Source: JBOZRQ01 sp050789255
Lineage (GTDB): Bacteria; Bacillota; Sulfobacillia; Symbiobacteriales; Symbiobacteriaceae
DNA length: 64,000 nt
NCBI GenBank assembly: GCA_050789255.1
Contig: JBOZRQ010000057.1
Span: forward strand, 62,001 to 126,000
Reading direction: 5' to 3'
The position numbers and the translations under genes were made by a program. Positions 33,119-42,672 of the stretch are shown here, piece by piece. Position 1 is the first letter of the stretch. The number at the start of each line of letters is the position of its first letter. Under the pieces are notes generated by a model. It worked only from the letters and a program-made list of their open reading frames with translations. It was not told the origin of the DNA and ran no database searches.

Positions 33119-34936
33119 ATGAACGGGGGAGCCACGATCGAGTTCCGGGGCGTACGCCGCCGGTTTGGGAGTTTTGAGGCGGTCGCCGGGCTCGACTTCA
33201 CGATTGAGCGAGGGGAGATCTTTGGCCTGTTGGGGCCTAACGGGGCAGGCAAAACCACGACCATCCGCATGCTCATGGGGTTACTTCAGCCCAGCGCCGG
33301 GGAGATTCGCATCGATGGGCACCGGCTGAGCGAGGGCGGCAGCGCCGTGCGGAAGCGGATCGGCTGGGTGCCGCAGGCGCCGACCCTGGACCCGTTGCTG
33401 ACCGGCCGCGAGCTGCTGACGATGGTCGCAAACCTCTATGAAGTCCCTGAGGCGGGCGCCCGGGTCGCGGAGGCGCTGGCCCAGTTCAAGCTGACGGACG
33501 CGGCGAACCAGGTGGTCGGGAATTACTCCGGCGGCATGAAGAAGCGGCTGGAACTGGCGGCCGGGACGATCCACCGGCCCGGGCTGCTGGTGCTGGATGA
33601 GCCGACGACCGGACTTGACGTGGAGACCCGGCATCAGCTCTGGGAGCTGATTCGGGAGTTGAACAGCCAGGGGACGACTGTGGTGATCACCACCCACTAC
33701 CTCGATGAGGCGGACATGCTGTGCAACCGCGTGGCGATCATCGACCGGGGCCGGGTCCGCACCATCGGCGCCCCCGCCCGGCTCAAGCAGCGCTACGGCC
33801 GCTCCCTGCTGCGCCTGACCTGGGACGACCCCGCCGTCCGTTCGGACGCTGCCAGTCAGGTCGCCGACCTTGTGGGACCAAGCCCCGTGCGGGAAGTTGG
33901 AAGCCGGGTCGAGGCGGAAGGCGTCGACCTGGCCTACGCCATGGGTCAGCTCCTTCCGGCACTGCACGAGCGCGGCGTCCCCCGACCGGACGGCGTTGAG
34001 TGCCTCTCCCCCAGCCTCGATCAGGTCTTTGCCCGGGTGACCGGGCGGAACTTCGATGCTGTCACCGGTACAGCGCTCGGCGGGAGCCAACAACCGGAAG
34101 AGGCGCCGGCGGCTCCCTCTGAAGATGAGGCGCCGCAGGCAGCACTACCCTCTCACCGCACCGTCTCCTTACGGGAGTTCCTCCGACACAATCGGATCTT
34201 CTGGCTCCGCTGGTGGTGGCGGATGAAGCGGGACCCGGTGGACCAGGCCATCTCCGTGCTGCAGCCGGTCCTCTGGCTGCTCCTCTTCGGGCAGCTGTGG
34301 CAGGCGGCCATACAGCCGGACTGGGCCCAGGGGGGCTACCTGCGGTTCATGATGCCCGGTGCGGTGATGATGACCGTCTTCAACGCAGCGCTGATGGCCG
34401 GCCTGGACGTGCTGGTCGACCGGGAACGAGGGGCGCTCGACCGGTTTCTGGCCTCGCCTGTGCACCCGATGGCGCTCGTGACGAGCCGGTTTGCCTACAT
34501 CACCACCGTCAGCACCGTGCAGACCCTGTCGATGATGGCCCTGGCCGCCCTCCTGGGGGTCGACTTCGGCTATGGTCTGCTGACCGTCCCCGGCCTTCTC
34601 CTGCTCGCCGCCCTGCTGGGGGCGGGGATCACGGCGGCATCCTTGGCCCTGGCTTTCGCCGTGAAGCATCACGGTCAGTTCTACACCCTGACCGGGCTGG
34701 TATCGCTCCCGCTGATCTTCCTGAGCAGCGTCTTCGCCCCGGTCGAGGTGATGCCCGCCTGGCTCAGGGCGCTGGCGGTGCTCAACCCCATGACCCATGC
34801 GGTGGGCGGCGCCCGGCAGCTGATCCTCGGCGGAGTCCATGCCGCCCCCTTCCTGACCATCGTCGGCGCCCTGCTTGCCTTCGGCGCAGTCATGCTGGCC
34901 ATCGCTCATCGATCGGCCAAACGGTTCCTTACATAA
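33119..34936 (+). CDS. ABC-2 exporter with ATPase and permease in one chain
   Basis: A 605-residue fused half-transporter. ATPase about 1-310: Walker A GPNGAGKTT, signature YSGGMKKRLELA, Walker B LLVLDEPTTGLD, H-loop TTHYLDEADML. A low-complexity Pro/Glu/Ala linker (about 325-345) leads to an ABC-2 permease of about six helices (350-605) with FLASPVHPMALVTSRF and LPLIFLSSVFAPVEVMPAWL. This resembles DrrA-DrrB drug exporters joined head to tail. It follows the ArsR-like regulator by 15 bases and is ended by a terminator. Confidence 0.9.
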   Translation: MNGGATIEFRGVRRRFGSFEAVAGLDFTIERGEIFGLLGPNGAGKTTTIRMLMGLLQPSAGEIRIDGHRLSEGGSAVRKRIGWVPQAPTLDPLLTGRELLTMVANLYEVPEAGARVAEALAQFKLTDAANQVVGNYSGGMKKRLELAAGTIHRPGLLVLDEPTTGLDVETRHQLWELIRELNSQGTTVVITTHYLDEADMLCNRVAIIDRGRVRTIGAPARLKQRYGRSLLRLTWDDPAVRSDAASQVADLVGPSPVREVGSRVEAEGVDLAYAMGQLLPALHERGVPRPDGVECLSPSLDQVFARVTGRNFDAVTGTALGGSQQPEEAPAAPSEDEAPQAALPSHRTVSLREFLRHNRIFWLRWWWRMKRDPVDQAISVLQPVLWLLLFGQLWQAAIQPDWAQGGYLRFMMPGAVMMTVFNAALMAGLDVLVDRERGALDRFLASPVHPMALVTSRFAYITTVSTVQTLSMMALAALLGVDFGYGLLTVPGLLLLAALLGAGITAASLALAFAVKHHGQFYTLTGLVSLPLIFLSSVFAPVEVMPAWLRALAVLNPMTHAVGGARQLILGGVHAAPFLTIVGALLAFGAVMLAIAHRSAKRFLT

Positions 34937-34940
34937 GGAA

Positions 34941-34969
34941 AAGGCCCGCCGGTTCGCCCGGCGGGTCTT
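34941..34969. terminator. Bidirectional terminator
   Basis: AAGGCCCGCCGG (34941-34952) pairs with CCGGCGGGTCTT (34958-34969), one G-T pair. It lies between convergent genes. Confidence 0.8.
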
Positions 34970-34977
34970 GCTCTTTC

Positions 34978-35985
34978 TCAGTGACAATTGTCCACGAAGG
35001 CGGCCACCAGGGTAGCGCCGACCTTGCCGAGCCCCGCCGGCGCCACCGTGCCGCAGGTCTTGAACATGGCCAGCGATACGACCTCGCGACCGGTATCCAC
35101 CTCGATCACCTGCCCGCCCGGAAGAAGCACATGGCGGGAGTCCGGCGTCCAGAAGGCCACCGGGCGATCGGTTTCCGCCAGGTCAGCCATGACCACCCGA
35201 TGCGCACTTCCCTGCTGTCCCAGCGCGACCTTGCCAGCTTTGAACACCACCAGCCACCGTCCATCCGGCGCAGCGCTGATGGTGGCATCCCCGGCCGGCT
35301 TTGCTTCGCCGGCCGCAACCGTCACCTCTTTGCCGTCGGGGGTGACGGTACGGAGGACCTTCTCATCTGCAAGCAATACATTGCCGTCCGGCAGGAAGCG
35401 GGCCCACTCGCTGCTGACCGTATTCCAGAGCTTCCGGGGCTTTCCGCCCTCCACCAGGAAGTAGACGGTGCCGTTGCGCCCGAGCAGTCGCCCCCGGGTG
35501 GGATCGGTGTCCACCAAGATGCCGTTCTGAGGGAACCCCGCAACGGGCTTGCCGTCAGGGAGTTCAACCACCGTGTAACCAGAGCCGTGGCACGGCATGT
35601 GCATGTTCAGGTCGGGGTTGTGCTGTGGCTCTAACTGTGCACCCCTGGCATCCTTGGCGCCGGCGGCCCCGATCTTGAAGCTGGCGCATCCGCCTGGAAC
35701 GGTGACCAGCAGCGCCTGGTCGCTGGCCCACGAAAACGTGGCCGGATACGCCTTCAGCTCCGCCTTCAGGTGCTCCTCTACCGAGGGCCGGTCCACAGGG
35801 GCGCTGAACTCCAGCCGCACCTTGTTGGTGAACGTGGAGACCGAGGCGGGTGCGGTAATCCAGGGCTCGTCCACCAGGGTGACGGTGCTGCCGGTCGGTG
35901 CGTTCGGAGTGGGCTCCTTTGCTGGGGCGGAGCATCCCGCCATGATCGCAGCCAGCGCAATCACGGCGATGCTTATGGTCTTCAA
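34978..35985 (-). CDS. Lipoprotein with Ig-like and beta-propeller-like sequence
   Basis: A 335-residue exported lipoprotein: signal peptide with lipobox IMAGC, then a Pro/Thr linker. Residues about 45-115 look like a bacterial Ig-like (SbsA-type) domain (NKVRLEFSAPVDRPSVEEHL). The rest has repeated short strands such as GTVYFLVEGGKPRKLWN and PDGRWLVVFKAGKVAL, like WD/NHL-type blades. The start is TTG with AGGAGGACTC upstream. Function unknown; it faces the penicillin-binding protein gene divergently. Confidence 0.7.
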   Translation of the reverse strand: MKTISIAVIALAAIMAGCSAPAKEPTPNAPTGSTVTLVDEPWITAPASVSTFTNKVRLEFSAPVDRPSVEEHLKAELKAYPATFSWASDQALLVTVPGGCASFKIGAAGAKDARGAQLEPQHNPDLNMHMPCHGSGYTVVELPDGKPVAGFPQNGILVDTDPTRGRLLGRNGTVYFLVEGGKPRKLWNTVSSEWARFLPDGNVLLADEKVLRTVTPDGKEVTVAAGEAKPAGDATISAAPDGRWLVVFKAGKVALGQQGSAHRVVMADLAETDRPVAFWTPDSRHVLLPGGQVIEVDTGREVVSLAMFKTCGTVAPAGLGKVGATLVAAFVDNCH

Positions 35986-36172
35986 TGGAATCGAGTCCTC
36001 CTACTTGTCATGGGTCGTTCGCATGGCATAACGGATCACAACGAATTTGGTTACGGGCACGAGGGGTAGATTCTACCAATCACTGTCAACCACCAGGGAA
36101 GTCGTCTCGTGGCTCGAATCATTATAAAGGTGTCTTCCACGTAAAAGTTTCTGGTTGAGGCAAGGGGTGAAC

Positions 36173-38605
36173 ATGGTGACCAGACTTCCATCTGAATCGG
36201 AACGGCAGCACGAACTGCCTTCGCAGCAGCCAACGGGGCTCCGGCCCATGTGGCGATATGTCCGCTGGGCAATCCTGCTCCTGGCGGTGGCGGTGGTGTG
36301 CGACCTGACCTATGCTTTGGTCACGCTGCCGAAGCTGCCCCCGGGGGGTTTTGACCCGTCCCGGCCCACCATGGTCTATGCGGCGGACGGAAAGCCGGTC
36401 GGGCCCCTGAGCGGCAACATCTTCCGAATACCCGCCGGCCTTGAGGAGATGCCCGCGTACCTGCCCGAAGGCCTTATCGCCACGGAAGATATTCGGTTTC
36501 GGGAGCACCCCGGCATCGACCCGCGCGGCATCGCCCGGGCGATGCTGAAAAACCTGCGCAGCGGTGAGATCCGGGAGGGCGGGAGCACCATCACCCAGCA
36601 GGTGGTCAAGAACACCTTCCTCACCTCCCGCCAGACGCTGCGCCGCAAACTGCAGGAGGCGGTCGTGGCGGTGGCGCTGGAGCGCCGCTACACCAAGGAT
36701 GAGATCCTGAGCCTGTACCTGAACCAGATCTATTTGGGCCATGGCGCCTACGGCGTTGGCGCTGCCGCCAAACTCTACTTTAATAAGGATGTCTCCGAGC
36801 TGACACTGGGCCAGGCGGCCACGCTGGTGGGGATCACACCGGCCCCCGAGAGTTTCAGCCCCCTCCGCCACCCGGACCTGGCCAAGGAGCGGCGCGACCT
36901 GGCGCTTGACCGCATGGTGGCCGCAGGGGTCGTTGAGCCAGCTGCTGCCGCCAAAGAGAAGGCGAAGCCGCTGGTGACCCACCGCGGCACAGCCGATCTG
37001 GAGGTCCGGTTCCCCTGGTACATGGATGCGCTTCGGCGTGAACTGCGGGAGCGGTACGGCCTTGATGAGCGCGCCGTGGAGCTGATGGGCCTGAAGGTCT
37101 ACACCGGCCTGGACCCCGCGCTTCAGCGGTCGGCGGAGCAGGCCCTCGCTGCCAAGCGGTTCCCGGCATCAGCGCCGGACGGCATCCAGGGCGCCTTCGC
37201 AGCCGTCGATCCCCGCACGGGCGAGATCCGTGCCCTGGTGGGCGGACGGGCGTACACCGTTGCGGAAGGGCTGAACCGCGCGACCGACGGGCAGTTGCCC
37301 CCCGGATCGACGATCAAGCCGGTGGTCGTTTACGCCCCGGCGTTCGAGTACGAGGGGCTGACCCCTGAGAGCACCGTGGAGGATACCCCGCTTGATCAGG
37401 ACGGCTGGCAGCCACACAACGCCGACGGCAAGTTCCGGGGTGAAGTGACGGTGCGGGAGGCCGCCCGGCTGTCTCTGAACATCCCGGCCATCCGCATCAT
37501 GGAGCAGACGGGCGTCAGTCGGGCCCGCTCCTTTGCGGAGGGTCTGGGCGTCCCCTTTACGGGCCAGGACCGCTCGCTGACGCTGGCCCTGGGCGCCATG
37601 GAGCGAGGGGTCAGCCCGCTGCAGATGGCGGGCGCCTATCAGGCGTTTGCCAACGGCGGCACCTATTACGAACCGCACCTGATCGTCCGGGTGGAGGCGG
37701 CCGATGGCACGCTGGCGCCCGACAAGTCGATCAAGACCAAGCGAGCCATGAAGCCCCTCACCGCCTACCAGGTGACCGATATCCTCAAGACGGTGGTGCA
37801 GAGCGGCACCGGCCTTGGCGCCCTCCTCGACCGGCCGATGGCCGGCAAGACGGGCACGGTGGAGCTGCCCCCGATTCCCGAACTCCAGGGCCGGGAGGGC
37901 AACGCCGCCGCCTGGTTCGTGGGCTACACCCCCGATCTGGTGGGTGCGGTCTGGGTCGGGTACGACAAGATCGACGGTCAGCACTACCTGCCCCCCGCGA
38001 TCAACGGGAGCACCTACCCCACCACCATCTGGCGGGAAGCGGTGGGCTCGGCCCTCGCCGGGCGGCCGGCGCTGGCCTTTCCCGGCAAGGACGGCCGGGT
38101 TCCCCCGCCGCCGAAGCCGCCGGCCCCGGTCCAACCCGCCAAGCCTGTCACGCCTCCGGAACCGCCCAAGGTGACACTGCCGGCGGTGACCGGGCCCAAG
38201 GCGGCGCCGGGTGAGAAGCCCGGGACTGTCGCCCTCACCTGGGAGGCTGAGGCGACGAAGCCCGACACCGTGGCCTTTGCGGTGCTGCGCGGCACTTCGC
38301 CTGATTTCAAGGCGGAACTCAGCAGCGTAGTGGCCGTGGTTTCGATCCCCGGCTTTGTGGATACCCCACCCGGCCCGGGCACCTATTTCTATCGGGTGGC
38401 CAGCATCGACCCGGCCACGAAGCAGATGGGCGAAGTATCCGACAGCGTCTCTGTCACAATCCCCGAGGAGGCACTGAAGCCGCCGGAGGAGCAAAAGCCG
38501 CCGGAGGAGCAGAAGCCGCCGGAGGAGCAGAAGCCCCCTGAAGACCAGAAGCCTCCCGCAGAGCCGCCGGCGCCTCCGGTGGCGCCAGCCAAACCGGGCA
38601 ACTAG
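36173..38605 (+). CDS. Class A penicillin-binding protein (PBP1-type)
   Basis: An 810-residue bifunctional peptidoglycan synthase. Transmembrane anchor about 30-52; glycosyltransferase GT51 domain with the catalytic Glu in ATEDIRFREHPGIDPRG and GGSTITQQVVKN; transpeptidase with the SxxK motif in PPGSTIKPVV, SLN in ARLSLNIPAIR and KTGT in MAGKTGTVEL. The C-terminus has a fibronectin type III-like domain and a tail of repeated KPPEEQ units (about 770-790). ATG at 36173 has AAGGGGTGAAC upstream. It acts outside the membrane in cell-wall assembly. Confidence 0.93.
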   Translation: MVTRLPSESERQHELPSQQPTGLRPMWRYVRWAILLLAVAVVCDLTYALVTLPKLPPGGFDPSRPTMVYAADGKPVGPLSGNIFRIPAGLEEMPAYLPEGLIATEDIRFREHPGIDPRGIARAMLKNLRSGEIREGGSTITQQVVKNTFLTSRQTLRRKLQEAVVAVALERRYTKDEILSLYLNQIYLGHGAYGVGAAAKLYFNKDVSELTLGQAATLVGITPAPESFSPLRHPDLAKERRDLALDRMVAAGVVEPAAAAKEKAKPLVTHRGTADLEVRFPWYMDALRRELRERYGLDERAVELMGLKVYTGLDPALQRSAEQALAAKRFPASAPDGIQGAFAAVDPRTGEIRALVGGRAYTVAEGLNRATDGQLPPGSTIKPVVVYAPAFEYEGLTPESTVEDTPLDQDGWQPHNADGKFRGEVTVREAARLSLNIPAIRIMEQTGVSRARSFAEGLGVPFTGQDRSLTLALGAMERGVSPLQMAGAYQAFANGGTYYEPHLIVRVEAADGTLAPDKSIKTKRAMKPLTAYQVTDILKTVVQSGTGLGALLDRPMAGKTGTVELPPIPELQGREGNAAAWFVGYTPDLVGAVWVGYDKIDGQHYLPPAINGSTYPTTIWREAVGSALAGRPALAFPGKDGRVPPPPKPPAPVQPAKPVTPPEPPKVTLPAVTGPKAAPGEKPGTVALTWEAEATKPDTVAFAVLRGTSPDFKAELSSVVAVVSIPGFVDTPPGPGTYFYRVASIDPATKQMGEVSDSVSVTIPEEALKPPEEQKPPEEQKPPEEQKPPEDQKPPAEPPAPPVAPAKPGN

Positions 38606-38621
38606 CCGTCAACCGGCGCGA

Positions 38622-38656
38622 AAACAGCCGGGGAACCACGTGTTCCCCGGCTGTTT
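38622..38656. terminator. Bidirectional terminator
   Basis: AAACAGCCGGGGAAC (38622-38636) and GTTCCCCGGCTGTTT (38642-38656) form a perfect 15-bp stem, with T-runs on both strands. It separates the convergent PBP and pyridoxine kinase genes. Confidence 0.9.
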
Positions 38657-38670
38657 GCTTGCGGTGGCGC

Positions 38671-39480
38671 CTACTTGTCGCCGAAGTGACGGCGGGCAGC
38701 GTGCATCGTCGGGCCGACGTACTCGTTCAGCGGGAAGCCGTGCTTGATCGCCGCCGTGATGAACGCCTTGGCGTTGTGGATTGCCGTGCGGGGATCGGCG
38801 CCCTTGGCCAGCTCGGCGGTAATCGCCGCGGCGGTGGTGCAGCCGGCACCGTGGGTGTAGGTCGTGTCCACCAGTTCGCTCTCCAGCAGCTCGAAGCTCT
38901 CCCCGTCGTACAGCAGGTCTACGGCCTTCTCCAGGCCCAGCTTGCGCCCGCCCTTGATCAGGACGAACTTGGCGCCCGCTTTGTGGATGGCCACGGCCGC
39001 AGCCTTCATCTCGTCGACGGTCTTAATCGGCGGCACCTGGGCCAACTGCGCCGCCTCGAAGAGGTTCGGCGTGGTGACCAGGGCCAAGGGCATCAACAGC
39101 TCCCGCATGGCGGTGGCATTCTCCGGGTGCAGCGGCTCGTCGGTGCCCTTGCAGACCATGACCGGGTCGATCACCACACGCTCCAGCTTGAACTCGGCGA
39201 TTTTCCGGGCCGCCAGCTCGATGATCTCCACCGTGGGGAGCATACCCGTCTTCACTGCGTCGACCCCGATGCCCTCCAGGGCCGTCGCCAGCTGGGCCTC
39301 AATCGTGGGGATGTCGACCGGGAAGACCTGGTGGGCCCAGTTGTTCTTCAGGTCCATCGCCACAATGACCGTCAGCACGTTCATGCCGTAGACATCAAGC
39401 TCCTGGAACGTCTTGAGATCAGCCTGAAGACCAGCGCCACCGCTGGTATCCGAACCGGCAATCGTAAGGGCCTTCTTCAT
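38671..39480 (-). CDS. pdxK: Pyridoxine/pyridoxal kinase, ThiD-like subgroup
   Basis: A 269-residue kinase strikingly similar along its whole length to Bacillus PdxK, which phosphorylates pyridoxine and related vitamers. Marks: ALTIAGSDTSGGAGLQADLK at the N-terminus, VDAVKTGMLPTVEII, VVIDPVMVCKGTDEPL, and the ATP/catalytic DTTYTHGAGCTTAAAIT with the catalytic Asp replaced in context as in this subgroup (GAGC). AAAGGAGG precedes the ATG. Since PdxK and ThiD are one fold, HMP kinase activity is an alternative; no thiamine genes or TPP riboswitch are nearby. Confidence 0.85.
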   Translation of the reverse strand: MKKALTIAGSDTSGGAGLQADLKTFQELDVYGMNVLTVIVAMDLKNNWAHQVFPVDIPTIEAQLATALEGIGVDAVKTGMLPTVEIIELAARKIAEFKLERVVIDPVMVCKGTDEPLHPENATAMRELLMPLALVTTPNLFEAAQLAQVPPIKTVDEMKAAAVAIHKAGAKFVLIKGGRKLGLEKAVDLLYDGESFELLESELVDTTYTHGAGCTTAAAITAELAKGADPRTAIHNAKAFITAAIKHGFPLNEYVGPTMHAARRHFGDK

Positions 39481-39674
39481 AAGGAAACCCGCCTCCTTTT
39501 AGCTCCATGTTTGCCCATGGGACCCGTCCGGTCAACAGCCGATCGGGCGAAAAATTGGATGAACGCTTCCCGCAATCATCCTGTCTCATAAGTAATTAAG
39601 TACAGACGGTTGTGACGGAGCAGCATTTGCAGCACGGGCCGCCTTTGCGTGGCCCCCATCGGAGGTAGGGTCGC

Positions 39675-42491
39675 ATGTCTGACCGGCTGATGCGCTCCAT
39701 GGCTCGCACCCTGGGCGCCTTCCTCCCCCGCCTCGTCCCCTACGTCGTTGCAGCCCTGGTGATCGTCATCCTGCTGCACATCCCGGCGGGCCTGCAGACC
39801 GCTGACGGGCGGACGGGTTACTCCGGGTCCAAGTTCAAAAGTGCGGTCACCAGCTACCTCGCCAACCTGACCCGGGGAGAGCTGGGCACCCTGAAAGCCC
39901 TGGGACCGCCGGGGTACCGCGAGGATCAGCCTGTGGCCCGGGTCGTGCGGGATCAGGCGCCCCGAAGCCTGGGGCTGATGGGGCTGGCGCTCGGCATCAG
40001 CCTGGTCCTGGGCACAGCGCTCGGCGCAGCCGCCAGCCACTTCGGCCGCGCCCGACTCCGCCCCGCCGCCCTGACCGGGAATCTATTGCTCCTTTCCTGC
40101 CCGGACATCCTCCTGGCGGTGATCCTGCGCAAGGGCGTCATCCTTGGGATGCAGTGGTACGGCATGCGCCTGCTCGATCCATCATCCACCCTGACGGGGG
40201 TGGGACCGGCGGACTTCGTCGCACCGGCTCTGGCCCTGGCTGCGATCCCTACCGCCGTGGTCGCCCGGGTGCTGGCCGTCGCGCTGGATGATGTCCACGC
40301 CCAACTCTACATCCGAACCGCAATCTCCAAGGGGCTCGGCCCCTGGCAGGTGCTGTGGGACCACGCCCTGAAGAACGCCTGGGTCCGGGTGACCGATGCG
40401 GGACCCATCCTCGCCGGCAGCCTGGCCACCGGTGTGATGGTGGTCGAGCACGTCTTCTACTTTCCGGGCATCGGCCGCACCCTGGCGATGATCCTGGAAC
40501 GGGGCGGACAGCCCGGTCCCTCCGCCACCTTCACCCTCGTGCTCCTCGCTGGGACGATGATGATCGACATTCTCCTCGGCGCCATCCGCATGCGGCTCGA
40601 TCCCCGGTTTGGCCACGCCGCCACCGGTTCTGGCCCTGCCCGAGAGCGGTTCTCCCCCCGTCGCCTGACGGAGCTGCGCCATCTCCCCGGGCGCCTGGTG
40701 GAGGGCCTGCAGATCTGGCTTGCGGACGTTCCCCACAACCTGGTCTCGACCGCCTGGCGCCTGCGCCCCCTCAGGATGATGCGGGAGGCGGTGACCAATC
40801 CCCCGCTGCTGATCGGCCTGCTGGGCGTCACGACGTTGGTCGTCCTGGCGCTGTTCGGCGGGCAACTGGCTGACCTGCGCACCGGGCAGACGATCCCCAA
40901 ATACCTGATCGTCGCCGAGCGGGTGATCTTTCCACCCTACCCGCCCGGGGTCCCAGGCTTCCCCTGGGGCTCCGACGCCTACGGGCGGGACCTGCTCTCC
41001 CGGATCCTGGTCGGCGCCCGCTATACCCTCTTCTTCACGCTTGCGGTCACCCCGGTGCGCTTCCTGGCGGCAGTGCCCTGGGGCTTGATGGCGGGCTTTC
41101 GGGGCGGGGGCAGCACCAAGTCGCTCTCGCTGATCTTCTCGGCGATCCCGGTGATCCTGATCCCCGCCTCCCTGCTGCCTCTGATGGGCCTGATGGGTGG
41201 CGGTGAGCTCAGCCGGTCCTCCTTCTGGCTGATCACACTGATCCTGGCGCTCGACGGGATCCCGAAGGTGGCCGAGAACATCCGCAAGCAGGTGCAGGCG
41301 ACGCTGGTGCAGCCCTTCATTGAGGGGGCGGTCGCCGCAGGCGCAGAGTCGGGGCGCATCCTGCGCAAGCACGTCCTGCCGCACCTGGTGCCGCAGCTCT
41401 GGGTCACCGCTGCCACGGACATGGCCTGGACGCTCCTGACCCTGGCACAGCTCGGCGTCTTCAGCATCTTCGTGGGCGGCGCCGCCCGGGTCGCCACCTA
41501 CGGGGAGATGGACTCTCGGACCTTCGTTCCCCGTATCGCCGACTGGTCCAGTATGCTGGCCAAACCGTACGAGGTGCTCTACCGGGCTCCGTGGGCGCTC
41601 TGGATTCCCGCCCTGGGCTTCCTCTTCGCCATCGCCTCTTTCAACCTGGCCGCCGAGGGACTCCGGAAATACGTCCAACGCCAGGTCTCCGGCCCCCCGC
41701 TGCCTGAAACCTCCCCGCAGGGATGGCTCAAGGGCGCCCCCGGCCGGCGCCTTGCCCTCGAGTGGGCGACGGCGGCCAGCCTGGCTGCGGCCCTCCTGCT
41801 GTCCGGTGCGGTCTATGGGATGGGCAACCCCACGACCCGTGCGCTCGCTACCGGATCGGTGCTCGACCGCTCCCGCCACGACCTTCAGGTCCGGCTCGAC
41901 ACCCTGTACGGTACCGGCTACGATGAGGAGCGCCGCACCGCCCTCGACCGCCTGCCAGAGGTCCTGACGACCTACCTGGGCGAGGTCTTCAAGGAGAAAC
42001 GCAGCGCGATCGACATCCAGCAGGACTCCCGCGGCCGGCTCAACCTGTTCGAGGTGGGCCGCCTGCGGCTGGTCCAGTACCAGGTGCCTTCGGACCTGCG
42101 GCGCCCGGGGGAGCCCCTCTCCCACCTGCTCATCCAGGACCTCAGCGCTGCGGGCCGGGTCTCTGACGTGGCGGCCTGGGTCAAGCCCACCTACCTCGGG
42201 CTCACAGCGGACGGGCTGCTAGTCTTCACGGGGGTGATCCCGGGCAGCGACACCTGGGGCATCTCGATCTGGCGCCAGCATCAGGGCAACTGGCTGGCGG
42301 CGCCGGACGCTGTCGCCGCCCTCCACCGGCAGATTCCCCCGGACCTGAAGGCCGAGCCCTTCACCGGGGCCAGCCGGAGCGAGGTCGAGCTGCGGGCGGC
42401 CGGCTCCGTGGCCCGGGTCAGCGCCGACGGCATCGTCGAGGTCTGCCCGCCGAACCGGAGCCTGTGCACCACGATCCCGGTTCGTCCTTGA
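39675..42491 (+). CDS. DppB-DppC fusion permease with extra C-terminal domain
   Basis: A 938-residue membrane protein. First half (about 1-330) DppB-like with EAA loop YIRTAISKGLGPWQVLWDHA and YFPGIGRTLAMIL; second (about 370-675) DppC-like with WGSDAYGRDLLSRILVGARY and EAA loop FIEGAVAAGAESGRILRKHV. A further helix (about 695-715) is followed by about 220 residues with no helix, probably outside the membrane. The same fused layout as at 22619, with an added domain. Again no ATPase or binding protein is adjacent. GGAGGTAGGGTCGC precedes the ATG. The partner ATPase and substrate cannot be told. Confidence 0.85.
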   Translation: MSDRLMRSMARTLGAFLPRLVPYVVAALVIVILLHIPAGLQTADGRTGYSGSKFKSAVTSYLANLTRGELGTLKALGPPGYREDQPVARVVRDQAPRSLGLMGLALGISLVLGTALGAAASHFGRARLRPAALTGNLLLLSCPDILLAVILRKGVILGMQWYGMRLLDPSSTLTGVGPADFVAPALALAAIPTAVVARVLAVALDDVHAQLYIRTAISKGLGPWQVLWDHALKNAWVRVTDAGPILAGSLATGVMVVEHVFYFPGIGRTLAMILERGGQPGPSATFTLVLLAGTMMIDILLGAIRMRLDPRFGHAATGSGPARERFSPRRLTELRHLPGRLVEGLQIWLADVPHNLVSTAWRLRPLRMMREAVTNPPLLIGLLGVTTLVVLALFGGQLADLRTGQTIPKYLIVAERVIFPPYPPGVPGFPWGSDAYGRDLLSRILVGARYTLFFTLAVTPVRFLAAVPWGLMAGFRGGGSTKSLSLIFSAIPVILIPASLLPLMGLMGGGELSRSSFWLITLILALDGIPKVAENIRKQVQATLVQPFIEGAVAAGAESGRILRKHVLPHLVPQLWVTAATDMAWTLLTLAQLGVFSIFVGGAARVATYGEMDSRTFVPRIADWSSMLAKPYEVLYRAPWALWIPALGFLFAIASFNLAAEGLRKYVQRQVSGPPLPETSPQGWLKGAPGRRLALEWATAASLAAALLLSGAVYGMGNPTTRALATGSVLDRSRHDLQVRLDTLYGTGYDEERRTALDRLPEVLTTYLGEVFKEKRSAIDIQQDSRGRLNLFEVGRLRLVQYQVPSDLRRPGEPLSHLLIQDLSAAGRVSDVAAWVKPTYLGLTADGLLVFTGVIPGSDTWGISIWRQHQGNWLAAPDAVAALHRQIPPDLKAEPFTGASRSEVELRAAGSVARVSADGIVEVCPPNRSLCTTIPVRP

Positions 42492-42505
42492 GGGGTGGAC
42501 GCGAC

Positions 42506-42556
42506 AAGGGGGCCGTCCCGCAAGCAGATTGATCTGCGTGGGGCGGCCCCTTCTAT
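42506..42556 (+). terminator. Terminator after fusion permease
   Basis: AAGGGGGCCGTCCC (42506-42519) pairs with GGGGCGGCCCCTT (42540-42552) with one bulge; a short inner GCAGAT/ATCTGC stem extends it. Confidence 0.75.
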
Positions 42557-42621
42557 GGCCCGATAGCCGGGATTCAAGCCCACGCTGGCCTGGACTCACC
42601 TGGTAGGAAAGCAGGACCGGA

Positions 42622-42665
42622 GCCGTCCCCAGTCAGCTAAGCTGACTTTTGGGACGGCCCCTTTC
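42622..42665. terminator. Second hairpin between convergent genes
   Basis: GCCGTCCC (42622-42629) pairs with GGGACGGC (42651-42658); the palindrome AGTCAGCTAAGCTGACT (42631-42647) forms an inner stem. CCCTTTCT follows on the plus strand. Confidence 0.65.
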
Positions 42666-42672
42666 TCATTAC

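Noticed and set aside
38640..39600. Possible TPP or other riboswitch before the PdxK/ThiD-like gene
   Set aside because: The 5' leader is short and shows no THI-box sequence; the protein also looks like PdxK rather than ThiD.
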